Source of the DNA: DATKZM01 sp035527975
Lineage (GTDB): Bacteria > Pseudomonadota > Alphaproteobacteria > JAPULJ01
DNA length: 64,000 nucleotides
Assembly: GCA_035527975.1 (NCBI GenBank)
Contig: DATKZM010000105.1
Location: 1 to 64,000, forward strand
Direction: 5' to 3'
The notes below the pieces were generated by a model. The model had not been told where the DNA came from, made no database searches, and worked only from the letters and a program-made list of their open reading frames with translations. The translations under genes were made by a program, and so were the position numbers. Below are positions 40,791-51,279 of this stretch, piece after piece (position 1 is the stretch's first letter; the number at the start of each line of letters is the position of its first letter).

Positions 40791-41747
40791 ATGACGCGCA
40801 ACCGGGCCAAAGAGACTAGATCGCCGGTCGGGCGAAGTAAACAAAACCCCCGCACCGGGCCGGCCCGCGATGGCTCCGGACCCGCCGCGCGGGACGGCAA
40901 CTTGGCCCCGGGCCTTTATCTGGTCGCAACGCCGATCGGCAATCTGCGCGACATCACCTTGCGCGCGCTCGACGTGCTTGGGGCCGCGGACGTGATCGCC
41001 TGCGAGGACACGCGTGTGACCGCGCGCCTCCTTACGACCTACGCGGTCACAACCCCGACCATCCCCTATCACGACCACAACGCGGCGCGGGCGCGGCCGG
41101 CGATCGTGAAACGTGTGGCCGAGGGCCAAGCGGTGGCGCTGGTCTCCGATGCCGGCACGCCGCTGATCTCCGATCCGGGCCTCAAGCTCGTGCGCGCCTG
41201 CGCCGAGGAAGGCCTCGCCGTCGTCGCCATTCCCGGCGCCTCGGCGATGCTGGCCGGGCTTGCGGTGGCGGGACTGCCCACCGACCGTTTCCTCTTTGCG
41301 GGCTTCCTGCCGGCCAAATCGGCCGGGCGCCGCCGCGCGCTGGAAGACCTGGCCGGCGTTCCCGCCACGCTTGTATTCTACGAAGCCGCCAACCGCCTGC
41401 CCGCCGCGCTCGCCGATATGGCCGATGTGCTGGGCCCGCGCCCGGCCGCGGTGGCGCGCGAGCTTACCAAGCTGTACGAGGAGATCGCGCGGGGCGATCT
41501 GGCCGAGCTTGCCGCGCGCTACGCCGAAGCGGGTCCGCCCAAGGGCGAGGTGGTGGTCGTGGTCGGTCCGCCCGAGGTCGCCGAGATCGCCGGCGAGGTC
41601 GTCGACAAGCGCCTCACCGCGGCACTGATGCGTCTCAGCGTGCGCGATGCCTCGAGCGAGGTCGCCGACGAGCTCGGCCTGCCGCGCCGCCAGTTGTACG
41701 AGCGTGCCTTACAGCTCCTCGGCCGGGGCGGCGACAAAGCGCGATGA
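40791..41747 (+). CDS. rsmI: 16S rRNA (cytidine-1402-2'-O)-methyltransferase
   Basis: 318 aa. After a basic, probably disordered extension of about 40 residues the tetrapyrrole-methylase fold begins with GLYLVATPIGNLRDITLRAL. ACEDTRVTARLL and SDAGTPLISDPGLKLVRAC are the SAM- and substrate-site motifs. It modifies C1402 of 16S rRNA in the P-site. Its stop overlaps the yraN start (ATGA at 41744-41747). Confidence 0.96.
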   Translation: MTRNRAKETRSPVGRSKQNPRTGPARDGSGPAARDGNLAPGLYLVATPIGNLRDITLRALDVLGAADVIACEDTRVTARLLTTYAVTTPTIPYHDHNAARARPAIVKRVAEGQAVALVSDAGTPLISDPGLKLVRACAEEGLAVVAIPGASAMLAGLAVAGLPTDRFLFAGFLPAKSAGRRRALEDLAGVPATLVFYEAANRLPAALADMADVLGPRPAAVARELTKLYEEIARGDLAELAARYAEAGPPKGEVVVVVGPPEVAEIAGEVVDKRLTAALMRLSVRDASSEVADELGLPRRQLYERALQLLGRGGDKAR

Positions 41748-42139
41748 ACGCCGATCGCAGCCAATCGCGCAGCGGCGGACCGTCCGTCAAACGCCGCCGC
41801 GCCGATCGTGCCGGGCGCTCGGCGGAGGCGCTCTGCGCGCTGGCGCTGAGGCTGACGGGCCACCACATCCTGGCGCGGCGCTTCCGCACACCGGTTGGCG
41901 AGCTCGATATCGTCGCCCGGAAGGGCCCGGTTCTGGCCTTCATCGAGGTCAAGGCGCGCGCCAGTTTCGCCCTTGCCGCAGAATCGATCGCCGCCCGTCA
42001 ACGCCAGCGCGTCGAGCGCGCCGCCGGCGCCTATCTGGCGGCCCATCCGGCACTGGCCCGGCTCGACCCGCGGTTCGATGCCATGCTGGTCGCCCCCTGG
42101 CGCTGGCCCCGCCATCTCCGCGACGCCTGGCGGCCGTGA
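41744..42139 (+). CDS. yraN: YraN family (UPF0102) nuclease-like protein
   Basis: 131 aa, with the Holliday-junction-resolvase-like fold. RSAEALCALALRLTGHHILA, RTPVGELDIVARKGPVLAFI and EVKARASF hold the predicted catalytic Glu/Asp/Glu-x-Lys of the fold. The N-terminus has an extra basic stretch (GGPSVKRRRADRAGRS). The biochemical role is unproven. It is coupled by a 4-nt overlap to rsmI, an order conserved across proteobacteria. Confidence 0.92.
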   Translation: MNADRSQSRSGGPSVKRRRADRAGRSAEALCALALRLTGHHILARRFRTPVGELDIVARKGPVLAFIEVKARASFALAAESIAARQRQRVERAAGAYLAAHPALARLDPRFDAMLVAPWRWPRHLRDAWRP

Positions 42140-42170
42140 CGGCGGCGGATCTATTTGCAGTTGAGAGAAT

Positions 42171-42195
42171 CCCCTCCCCCCTTGAGGGGGAGGGG
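42171..42195. repeat. Palindromic repeat, family C
   Basis: CCCCTCCCCCCTTGAGGGGG and AGGGG form a hairpin between yraN and gshB, of the same family as the DUF559 flanks but without the asymmetric leader. Confidence 0.8.
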
Positions 42196-42310
42196 ATGAA
42201 GCTGCGATTTCGGGATGATCTTCTAATCCCGCATATCCACGCGTGATTTCCGTCGGGCGAGGCATTAGTTTTGCTCCGCCCCCATTGGCTGAGAGAAGCA
42301 GATAGAGCCC

Positions 42311-42337
42311 ATGAGCCTCGCGAAGGAAGCCAAATGA
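42311..42337 (+). CDS. Possible 8-codon leader ORF overlapping the gshB start
   Basis: ATGAGCCTCGCGAAGGAAGC continues to CAAATGA. The peptide is MSLAKEAK, and its TGA overlaps the gshB ATG as ATGA (42334-42337). The first 12 bases ATGAGCCTCGCG are repeated exactly at the gshB start 23 bp later, so it arose from a duplication of the gshB start. Whether it is translated is unknown. Confidence 0.4.
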   Translation: MSLAKEAK

Positions 42338-43290
42338 GCCTCGCGGTCGCGATCCAGATGGACCCGGTCGAGACGATCGACATCGACGCCGACAGCACCT
42401 TCGTGCTGATGCTCGAGGCCCAGGCGCGCGGGCATTCGCTTTACTACTACCTGCCCAATGCGCTGAGCTTTCGCGACGGCAAGCTAACGGCCCGCGCCCA
42501 GCGCCTGGAGGTGCGCCGCCAGAAGGGCAACCACGCCACCGTCGGCGCGCTGGAAACCATCGATCTCGCGGCGATGGACGTGGTGCTGATGCGCCAGGAC
42601 CCGCCCTTCGACATGGCCTACATCACCGCCACGCACTTGTTGGAGCACATCCACCCGTCGACCCTCGTGGTCAACGATCCGGCCGAGGTCCGCAACGCGC
42701 CGGAGAAGCTCTTCGTCACCCATTTCGACGGGCTGTTGCCGCCAACCCTCATCACATCCGACCACGACGCCATCGTCGCCTTCCGCGCCGAGCATGAAGA
42801 CATCATCCTGAAGCCGCTCTTCGGCAATGGCGGGGCGGGCGTCTTCCATGTGGCGCCGGGCGACGAGAACTTCTCGGCCATGCTGGAGATGTTCACCGAG
42901 CTCTACCGCGAGCCGATCATCGCCCAGCGCTATCTGCCGGAGATCCGCCAAGGTGACAAGCGCATCATCCTGGTCGACGGCAAGCCGGCGGGGGCGGTCT
43001 CGCGCATGCCGCAGGAGGGCGAGGCGCGCGCCAATTTCCATGCCGGCGGGGCCGCGCATGCCGCCGATCTCACCAAACGCGAGCAGGAGATCTGTGCTGC
43101 CATCGGCCCGGCGCTTGAAGAACGCGGGCTCATCTTCGTCGGCATCGACGTGATCGGCGACTACCTGACCGAGATCAACGTCACCTCGCCGACCGGCATC
43201 CAGGAGATCAATCGGCTGTCGGGCACCAAGATCGAGGCCGATATCTGGGACGCGATCGAGAAGCGTTTCGCCGAGCGCGTGGCGAATTAG
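42334..43290 (+). CDS. gshB: Glutathione synthetase
   Basis: 318 aa from ATG 42334, with AAGGA nine bases upstream. ATP-grasp ligase joining gamma-glutamylcysteine and glycine. SLAVAIQMDPVETIDIDADS and LPNALSFRDGKLTARAQRLE form the N-terminal domain, MRQDPPFDMAYITATHLLE is the family landmark, and DIILKPLFGNGGAGVFHV is the glycine-rich ATP loop. The C-terminus FVGIDVIGDYLTEINVTSPT holds the metal ligands. It is the last gene of the rsmI-yraN-gshB run. Confidence 0.96.
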   Translation: MSLAVAIQMDPVETIDIDADSTFVLMLEAQARGHSLYYYLPNALSFRDGKLTARAQRLEVRRQKGNHATVGALETIDLAAMDVVLMRQDPPFDMAYITATHLLEHIHPSTLVVNDPAEVRNAPEKLFVTHFDGLLPPTLITSDHDAIVAFRAEHEDIILKPLFGNGGAGVFHVAPGDENFSAMLEMFTELYREPIIAQRYLPEIRQGDKRIILVDGKPAGAVSRMPQEGEARANFHAGGAAHAADLTKREQEICAAIGPALEERGLIFVGIDVIGDYLTEINVTSPTGIQEINRLSGTKIEADIWDAIEKRFAERVAN

Positions 43291-43318
43291 GCCTGCGCGT
43301 CAAGTCTTCGCGAAATTC

Positions 43319-43429
43319 GTCACCCCCGACTTGATCCGGGGTCCAGCAGACGTCCAGGGCAGAGCCGGCCGGCGCCGTCATTGCGGCGGCATGGACCCAG
43401 GCTCTCCGCTTCGCTCCGGCCGGGGTGAC
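43319..43429. repeat. Composite palindromic repeat, family D (GTCACC..GACTTGATCCGGGG)
   Basis: It begins GTCACCCCCGACTTGATCCG and ends CGGCCGGGGTGAC, with an inner ATGGACCCAGGCTCTCCGCT. The ends GTCACC and GGTGAC are inverted. A second copy with the same segments is at 43902-44011, flanking dodecin on the other side. Confidence 0.85.
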
Positions 43430-43509
43430 GGTCTGGGTTTGCGGTGGATTGTTCCGCCTTCGATGTCCAAAATCGGCGCGCGCCGCGTTCGTTGCGGCGT
43501 TGCCGCGGC

Positions 43510-43722
43510 TCAGTCGCCTTCGAAACGGAAGGACAGTTTGACCTTGGCGCGGTAGGCTTTGACCTTGCCGGCCTTGAGCACCATGTCGAGTTTCATAATC
43601 TCGGCGACCCGCAGGTCACGAAGCGTCTTGCCGGCGCGCTTGACGGCCGCGGCGGCTGCCTTTTCCCACGATTCCGGGCTGGTTCCCGCGACTTCGATGA
43701 ATTTGTAGATGCTCTCCGCCAT
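43510..43722 (-). CDS. Dodecin (flavin-binding)
   Basis: 70 aa, the complete dodecin fold: MAESIYKFIEVAGTSPESWE, AAAAAVKRAGKTLRDLRVAE and KAYRAKVKLSFRFEGD. Twelve subunits form a hollow sphere storing riboflavin, FMN or lumichrome. The Trp in ESWEKA is not the flavin-stacking position of archaeal dodecin, which lies in strand two. GGGAGGATC precedes the ATG at 43722. It is flanked on both sides by family D repeats. Confidence 0.93.
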   Translation of the reverse strand: MAESIYKFIEVAGTSPESWEKAAAAAVKRAGKTLRDLRVAEIMKLDMVLKAGKVKAYRAKVKLSFRFEGD

Positions 43723-44029
43723 GATCGATCCTCCCTGGGTTTTATCCTGGAGCGAAAACCATACCAGATATCGGCGCGGACCAACGCATGGGATCGCCGC
43801 AGCCTCTTACCCGGCCGCCGCGCGCCGCTCCACCAGAGGGGCAGAGAACCAAGCGCGCCGCCCTTTGTTGCCGCTCTGGCCCCTAACCCCAATCGAGGAT
43901 TGTCACCCCGGACTTGATCCGGGGTCCAGCGGACCGAACTGGTCGATACCGGCGCTTGTGATTGGGCCTGGCATGGACCCCGGCTCTCTGCTTCGCTTCG
44001 GCCGGGGTGACATTAGCGGCGTGGACCGA
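43723..44029. other. Non-coding stretch between dodecin and the synthetase (307 bp)
   Basis: It holds the second family D repeat (43902-44011). I see no gene or clear promoter; the dodecin promoter should lie near 43740-43800. Confidence 0.6.
43902..44011. repeat. Composite palindromic repeat, family D (second copy)
   Basis: GTCACCCCGGACTTGATCCG at the left end and CTTCGGCCGGGGTGAC at the right end, with GCATGGACCCCGGCTCTCTG in the right half. It is in the same orientation as the copy at 43319-43429. Confidence 0.85.
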
Positions 44030-45994
44030 CTACCCGGCGGCCGCGCTCATCTTTTGGCGTAGCGCTTCGACCGCCTCGGGATTGACCAGCGAGCTGGTGT
44101 CGCCGGTATCCTTGCCGAGATAGACCGCGCGGACGATGCGGCGCATCACTTTCATATTGCGCGTCTTGGGCAGGTCGTCGGTGAAGACGATCTCCTTCGG
44201 CCGGAAGGGGGCCCCGAGCCCGGTCACCACGGCAGCGGTCAGTGCATCGGCGATCGCGGCCAGCCCCCCGGCGCCGCCCGCGCCATCCGTTGGCACGCAG
44301 ACGCAGACGATCGCCGTGCCCTTGATCGGGTCCGGCGCGCCGATGGCCGCGGCTTCCTTAAGCAGGCCTGTGCCCAGCAGCAGCGATTCGATCTCTGCCG
44401 GGCCGGTGCGCTTGCCGGCGATCTTCAGCGTGTCGTCGGATCGGCCCTGGATAAACCAGAAGCCGTCCGCGTCCCGGTGCGCGAAGTCGCCATGCAGCCA
44501 CATGCCGGGAATCGGCCTCCAATAAGTGTCGAGATAGCGCTCCTCGTCTTGCCAAAGCCCGCGCGTCAGCCCGATCGTCGGCACCCGCATCACCAGCTCG
44601 CCGACCGTGCCGGCGGGGACGGCATTGCCTTCCATGTCGACGACGTCGGCGCCCGTGCCCGGCACGCGGCCAGCGAAGGAGCACGGCTTCATCGGGTGGA
44701 TCACCGTGGAGGAAACGAGACCGCCCATCTCGGTGCCGCCCGAATAGTTGAGGATCGGCAGCTTCGACTTGCCGACGCGCTCGAAGACCCAGTTCCAGCT
44801 ATCGGGGTTCCAGGCCTCGCCGGTCGAGACGAAGGCGCGCAAGCTCGAAAAGTCCTTGCCCTCCAGCACGTCGCGGCCTGCCGCCATGAAGCTGCGCGCG
44901 ATGGTCGGCGCCAGGCCCAGATAGGTCACCTGCTGCTCGTCGACGATGCGCCACATGCGGTCGTCCTCCGGGTAGTTGGGCGCGCCCTCGACCAGCACCA
45001 CGGTAGCGCCGACCACGAAGGCGCCGAACACCATGATCGGTCCGACCAGCCAGCCCATATCCGACATCCACAAGATCCGGTCGTCATGCTTCAAATCCAT
45101 GCAGATCGACATATCGAGCACGGTCTTGACCGGGAAACCGCAATGGCTGTGGATGACGCCCTTGGGCTTTCCGGTGGTGCCCGACGTGAAAACAAGCAGG
45201 AAGGGATCGTCGGCAGGCATGGCGCGGGTCGGCGTCGTGCCGTCCTCGGCGGCCGTCAGCGCCTCCCACCAATGGTCGCGGCCCTCGACCCAGTCGTGAT
45301 CGGCGGCAACGTGACGCTTGACGATCACATGTTTCAGATGCGGCACTGATTTGGCCGCCTCGTCGATCACCGATTTGGCGCCGGCCACCTTGCCGCGCCG
45401 TGGCGCGCCGTCGACCGTCAGCACCGCGATGGCGCCGCTATCGGTAAGCCGAGTGACGATCGCATCCGCCCCAAAGCCGGAGAAGAGCGGCATGACAATG
45501 GCGCCGATCTTGGCGACGGCGAGCAGCGCTGCGGTCGCCTCGGGGATGTTCGGCATGTACATGGCGACAACGTCGCCGGGTCCGATGCCGAGCTTGAGCA
45601 ACGCGCCGGCAAGCTTGGCCGTCTCGCGGTGAAGATCGCCGTAGGTCCATGTCCGCGTGCTGCCGTCCTCGCCCGACCAGGCGATGGCCGGCTTGGTTTC
45701 GGTCGGCGTGCCCATCCATTTGTCGCAGGCATTGATAGCGACGTTGGTGGTGCCGTCGATGCACCAGCGCACATGCTCGGGCCCGTCGCTCTGGTCGACG
45801 ACCGCCGAGTAGGGCTCGACGAAGCGGTAGTCGATGAATTTGAGCAGCGCGTCGTTGAACCATTCAAGCTCGGTGTCCGCGCGGGCCTGCAGCGTCTCAT
45901 AGTCGGGCACGCCGAGCGCTTCCATGAAGGCGGTCAGCGTCGCCTCGCGAATGATTTTTTTGTCCGGCCGCCAGACGATTTCTTCCATCGACAT
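44030..45994 (-). CDS. AMP-forming acyl-CoA synthetase, ACS-like
   Basis: 654 aa from ATG 45994 (MSMEEIVWRPDKKIIREATL), the length of the acetyl-/propionyl-CoA synthetase family. The ATP loop is LLVFTSGTTGKPKGVIHSHC (about residues 268-287), and the C-terminal hinge is IQGRSDDTLKIAGKRTG. The acetate-restricting Trp of ACS (WWQTETGG) is absent: the aligned stretch reads NYSGGTEMGG, so a longer acyl chain is likely. The lysine motif is LPKTRNMKVMRR with Met in place of the usual Gly. It is monocistronic; the substrate is unknown (acetoacetate, propionate or a branched acid). Confidence 0.85.
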   Translation of the reverse strand: MSMEEIVWRPDKKIIREATLTAFMEALGVPDYETLQARADTELEWFNDALLKFIDYRFVEPYSAVVDQSDGPEHVRWCIDGTTNVAINACDKWMGTPTETKPAIAWSGEDGSTRTWTYGDLHRETAKLAGALLKLGIGPGDVVAMYMPNIPEATAALLAVAKIGAIVMPLFSGFGADAIVTRLTDSGAIAVLTVDGAPRRGKVAGAKSVIDEAAKSVPHLKHVIVKRHVAADHDWVEGRDHWWEALTAAEDGTTPTRAMPADDPFLLVFTSGTTGKPKGVIHSHCGFPVKTVLDMSICMDLKHDDRILWMSDMGWLVGPIMVFGAFVVGATVVLVEGAPNYPEDDRMWRIVDEQQVTYLGLAPTIARSFMAAGRDVLEGKDFSSLRAFVSTGEAWNPDSWNWVFERVGKSKLPILNYSGGTEMGGLVSSTVIHPMKPCSFAGRVPGTGADVVDMEGNAVPAGTVGELVMRVPTIGLTRGLWQDEERYLDTYWRPIPGMWLHGDFAHRDADGFWFIQGRSDDTLKIAGKRTGPAEIESLLLGTGLLKEAAAIGAPDPIKGTAIVCVCVPTDGAGGAGGLAAIADALTAAVVTGLGAPFRPKEIVFTDDLPKTRNMKVMRRIVRAVYLGKDTGDTSSLVNPEAVEALRQKMSAAAG

Positions 45995-46221
45995 TATGCC
46001 CCCGTTTCCGCCGCTGCGTTCCGGCCGCGCTTCGTTCGTGTTGTCGCCGGCATTAGCGGGGCAGAATAATCGCATCCGGCGTCCGCGAACACCGCTTTGT
46101 CGGCGCCGGTCCGAGCCTCTCGACACACGAATTTCGTGTTTTCTCCGTGGATTTGCCCACATAACGGCGTATCGCGGCGATATTTTTCATACTCCTGCTC
46201 ATTCACCTAATATATAGCGGA

Positions 46222-46431
46222 ATGAGTTGTCGCCCCCTGCCCTCGACACCCCCCACAACCTCTGATAAGCGGTTGCCCGCAATGGTTGGTATCCTCGACG
46301 AGCTTGCCCAGCTTCGCTATTCGCGCCTGCTCTGGCCCTTCGCGGCCGACGGCCAGGGCGTCGACATGCTGGCGGCGAGCTTCGTGTTCTTCGACAAGGC
46401 CGGCGAGGCGCTGGGGCCGGGCGGCGTATGA
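46222..46431 (+). pseudogene. C-terminal remnant of a PAS_5-like domain protein
   Basis: The frame up to 46431 encodes LDELAQLRYSRLLWPFAADG then QGVDMLAASFVFFD. This resembles the end of alphaproteobacterial PAS_5 proteins, where a Y-x-R-L-L-x-P-x-x-x-D-G pattern is followed by V-D-M-L. The rest of the domain is missing upstream. The 69-codon frame overlaps the next gene by 4 nt (ATGA), so it may still be translated. It could instead be a real small ORF. Confidence 0.4.
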
Positions 46432-47348
46432 GCGCGCCGCGGATCGCCTCGCTGCTGCCGAGCGGCACCGAGATCGTCTGCGCACTTGGGTTCCGCGAGG
46501 CGCTGGTCGGGCGCAGCCATGAATGCGACTTCCCTGGCGGGCTCGCTGCGCTGCCGGTGCTGACCCAAAGCGCCTTCGCCGGCGCGGGTACAAGCGCCGC
46601 GATCGATCGCGATATCCGGCGGTTGGTGGAAGACGGGCTGTCGATCTACCGCGTCGATGCCGATCGCCTGCGCGCGCTCGCCCCCGATCTCATCGTCACC
46701 CAGGACCAGTGCAAGGTCTGCGCGGTTTCGCTCGATGCCGTGACCGAGGCGGTGGCGGAATGGACCGGTGCCGCGCCGGACGTTGTCTCGCTGGTGCCGG
46801 CCGGGCTCGATACCGTGTGGACTGATTTCGCCCGCGTCGCCGCTGCGCTCGATGCGGAGCCGGCGGGTGCCGCGCTGATCGCCGGGTTGCAAGCTCGGAT
46901 CGAGGGCATCGCCGGGCGGGCGGCAACGCTGGATCCAAAGCCACGCGTTGCCTGCATCGAATGGATCGAGCCCTTGATGGCGGCCGGCAACTGGATCCCC
47001 GAACTCGTGGCGCTGGCCGGCGGCGAGGATATCTTCGGCGTGGCCGGCGCGCACGCGCCCTGGATCGACGCCGCGGCGCTTGCGCAAGCCGATCCCGACG
47101 TCATCGTCGTCATGCCCTGCGGGTTCGGCATCGAGCGCGCGGCCGCCGAGATGGCGGCGCTCGAAGCGCAGGCGTTCTGGCCGTCGCTCAAGGCCGTGCG
47201 GGCAGGCCGCGTGTTCCTGGTCGACGCCAATCACTATTTCAGCCGGCCGGGCCCGCGGCTGGTCGATTCGCTGGAAATCCTGGCCGAGATATTCCATCCG
47301 GGCGTCTTCGGTTTCGGCCATGGCGGATCGGGCTGGCGCGCCCTTTGA
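46428..47348 (+). CDS. Periplasmic-binding-fold protein (BtuF/FepB-like, cobalamin or metal chelate)
   Basis: 306 aa of the class III (helical-backbone) binding fold: RIASLLPSGTEIVCALGFRE, LVGRSHECDFPGG and APDLIVTQDQCKVC are landmarks. There is no signal peptide, so export is doubtful; several proteins of this family are cytoplasmic and annotated cobalamin-binding. Trp and His in IEWIEPLMAAGNWIPELVAL and VDANHYFSRPGPRLVDSLEI may bind the ligand. No permease or ATPase gene is adjacent. It is coupled by ATGA to the PAS remnant. Confidence 0.78.
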   Translation: MSAPRIASLLPSGTEIVCALGFREALVGRSHECDFPGGLAALPVLTQSAFAGAGTSAAIDRDIRRLVEDGLSIYRVDADRLRALAPDLIVTQDQCKVCAVSLDAVTEAVAEWTGAAPDVVSLVPAGLDTVWTDFARVAAALDAEPAGAALIAGLQARIEGIAGRAATLDPKPRVACIEWIEPLMAAGNWIPELVALAGGEDIFGVAGAHAPWIDAAALAQADPDVIVVMPCGFGIERAAAEMAALEAQAFWPSLKAVRAGRVFLVDANHYFSRPGPRLVDSLEILAEIFHPGVFGFGHGGSGWRAL

Positions 47349-47549
47349 GACCGTTGGCACGGCTGGGATGGATGAGACATCGACGATGGTGCGGTTGGGA
47401 CACCTGAACATCGGAAGCCCAAATTGCGAACCTCGCCAACCGTCGATCTGCAGGCAGCGTTCCGGCCGCGCCAGCGCGGCTGCCGTGCACCCCGATCGCC
47501 AGCCATGCGTTTTCTCGTCCCGGCAAAAATCGTAAATGAGTACGACAGA

Positions 47550-47578
47550 GCCGGCCAATCCGAATAGGATCGGCCGGC
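47550..47578. promoter_or_regulatory. Hairpin in the leader of the acyl-CoA carboxylase operon
   Basis: GCCGGCCAATCC (47550-47561) and GGATCGGCCGGC (47567-47578) pair with one mismatch around a GAATA loop, 43 bp upstream of the carboxylase ATG. There is no T-tract. It may be an operator or a transcript structure. Confidence 0.4.
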
Positions 47579-47620
47579 CGCGGGCCGGTTGAATTGCGGC
47601 CGTCAACAAGGGGTGCCGCC

Positions 47621-49240
47621 ATGCCGGTGATCGAAAGCAAGGTCGACACGGAAGCGAAAAGCTTCGTGGATAACCGCGCGACGATGCTGGAAAAGATCGA
47701 CGAGGTGCAGGGCCTGGAAACCAGGATCGCCGAGCACTCGGCCCGCGCCAAGCCGAAATTCGTCGAGCGCGGCCAGCTTTTGCCGCGCGAGCGCCTCGCT
47801 TTGCTGCTCGACCGCGACAAGCCGTTCGTGCCGATTTCCTCGCTCGCCGGCTACAAGATGCACGATGATGACGGCGATGCGACGATCTCGGGCGGCGGCC
47901 AGATCGCCGGCATCGGCTCGGTCGCCGGCACGCATTGCCTGGTGGTGGCCTCCGACAGCGGCATCAAGGGCGGCGCGCTCAGCCAGGGCGGCGTGAAAAA
48001 AGTAATCCGCTGCCACGCCATTGCCCGCGAGAACAAGCTGCCGATGGTGAACCTGGTCGAGAGCGCCGGGGCCAACTTGTTGCGCCAGGCCGATATTTTC
48101 GTGATGGGCGGGCGCACCTTCTGCAATCAGGCACGGCTGTCCTCGGCCGGCATCCCGCAGATCACGGTGGTCCACGGCTCCTCGACAGCGGGCGGCGCCT
48201 ATCTGCCGGGCATGTCGGACTACACCATCGTGGTGCGTGACCGCGCCAAGATTTTCCTCGCCGGCCCGCCGCTCACCAAGTCGGCGCTCGGCGAGGACGC
48301 AACCGACGAGGAACTTGGCGGCGCCGTGCTGCACGCGACCGTCACGGGGCTGGCCGAATATCTGGCCGAGGACGACGCCCACGCGCTCGCCATCGCCCGC
48401 GACGTGGTGGCCGGGCTGGACTGGAATGGAAGCCTGCCGCCGCGGCCCGTTGCCGATTATGCCGAGCCGCTCTATCCGATCGACGACGTGCTCGGCATCG
48501 TCATTGTCGACTACCGCAAACCCTACGAGGCGCGCGAGCTGATCGCCCGGCTCGTCGACGGTTCCGAGTTCCTCGACTTCAAGCCGCTCTATGGCATCCA
48601 GACCGTGTGCGGCACCGCATCGATCGAGGGCTGGCGCTGCGCCATCATCGCCAATAACGGCCCGATCACCCCGCAAGGCTCGGTCAAGGCGGCGCAATTC
48701 ATCCAGCTTTGCTGTCAGGCGAACACGCCGATCGTCTACCTCCACAACACCACCGGCTACATGGTCGGCAAGGATGCCGAGGCCGGCGGCGCGGTCAAGC
48801 ACGGCTCGAAGATGATCCAGGCCGTCGCCAACGCGAGCGTGCCGCAGCTGACGCTCCATATCGGCGCGTCGTTCGGGGCCGGGAATTACGGCATGTGCGG
48901 GCGCGAATACGATCCGCGCTTTTTATTCGCCTGGCCAAACTACCGGATCGCGGTGATGGGCGGCGAGCACGCGGCGGGGGTGATGAAGATCGTCGAGACC
49001 GCCAAATACAAGCGTCGCGGCGGGCCTGTGCCGACAAAGCAGATCCAGGACATGCACGACGGGATCGTCGCCGCCATCGAGGAGGAGAGCAAGGCGCTCT
49101 ACGCCACCGCGCGGCTATGGGATGACGGCATCATCGATCCGCGCGACAGCCGGCGCCTCTTCGGCTATCTGCTGGGCCTGTGCTGGGAGGCGGAGCATCG
49201 CGAGCTCCGGCCCAACAGCTACGGCGTGGCGCGGGGTTGA
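47621..49240 (+). CDS. Acyl-CoA carboxylase beta subunit (carboxyltransferase, AtuC/MccB-like)
   Basis: 539 aa from ATG 47621, with AAGGGG upstream. The two crotonase-fold halves carry the oxyanion motifs VHGSSTAGGAYLPGMSDYTI and QLTLHIGASFGAGNYGMCGR. GTASIEGWRCAIIANNGPIT opens the second half. Family members carboxylate methylcrotonyl-CoA, geranyl-CoA or propionyl-CoA. The AtuA-family gene 3 kb downstream suggests a geranyl-CoA-like substrate, but methylcrotonyl-CoA is possible. It is first in a run with the biotin subunit (13 bp gap). Confidence 0.9.
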   Translation: MPVIESKVDTEAKSFVDNRATMLEKIDEVQGLETRIAEHSARAKPKFVERGQLLPRERLALLLDRDKPFVPISSLAGYKMHDDDGDATISGGGQIAGIGSVAGTHCLVVASDSGIKGGALSQGGVKKVIRCHAIARENKLPMVNLVESAGANLLRQADIFVMGGRTFCNQARLSSAGIPQITVVHGSSTAGGAYLPGMSDYTIVVRDRAKIFLAGPPLTKSALGEDATDEELGGAVLHATVTGLAEYLAEDDAHALAIARDVVAGLDWNGSLPPRPVADYAEPLYPIDDVLGIVIVDYRKPYEARELIARLVDGSEFLDFKPLYGIQTVCGTASIEGWRCAIIANNGPITPQGSVKAAQFIQLCCQANTPIVYLHNTTGYMVGKDAEAGGAVKHGSKMIQAVANASVPQLTLHIGASFGAGNYGMCGREYDPRFLFAWPNYRIAVMGGEHAAGVMKIVETAKYKRRGGPVPTKQIQDMHDGIVAAIEEESKALYATARLWDDGIIDPRDSRRLFGYLLGLCWEAEHRELRPNSYGVARG

Positions 49241-49253
49241 GGCGGCGGCACCC

Positions 49254-51200
<1,947 letters not shown>

Positions 51201-51279
51201 GCGGCGGGCGCACACGCCACTTTGTTCCAAAATTGTCCCTCCAAATTCTCCGGCGTCGTTTGGTCGCGCCACAATTCTG

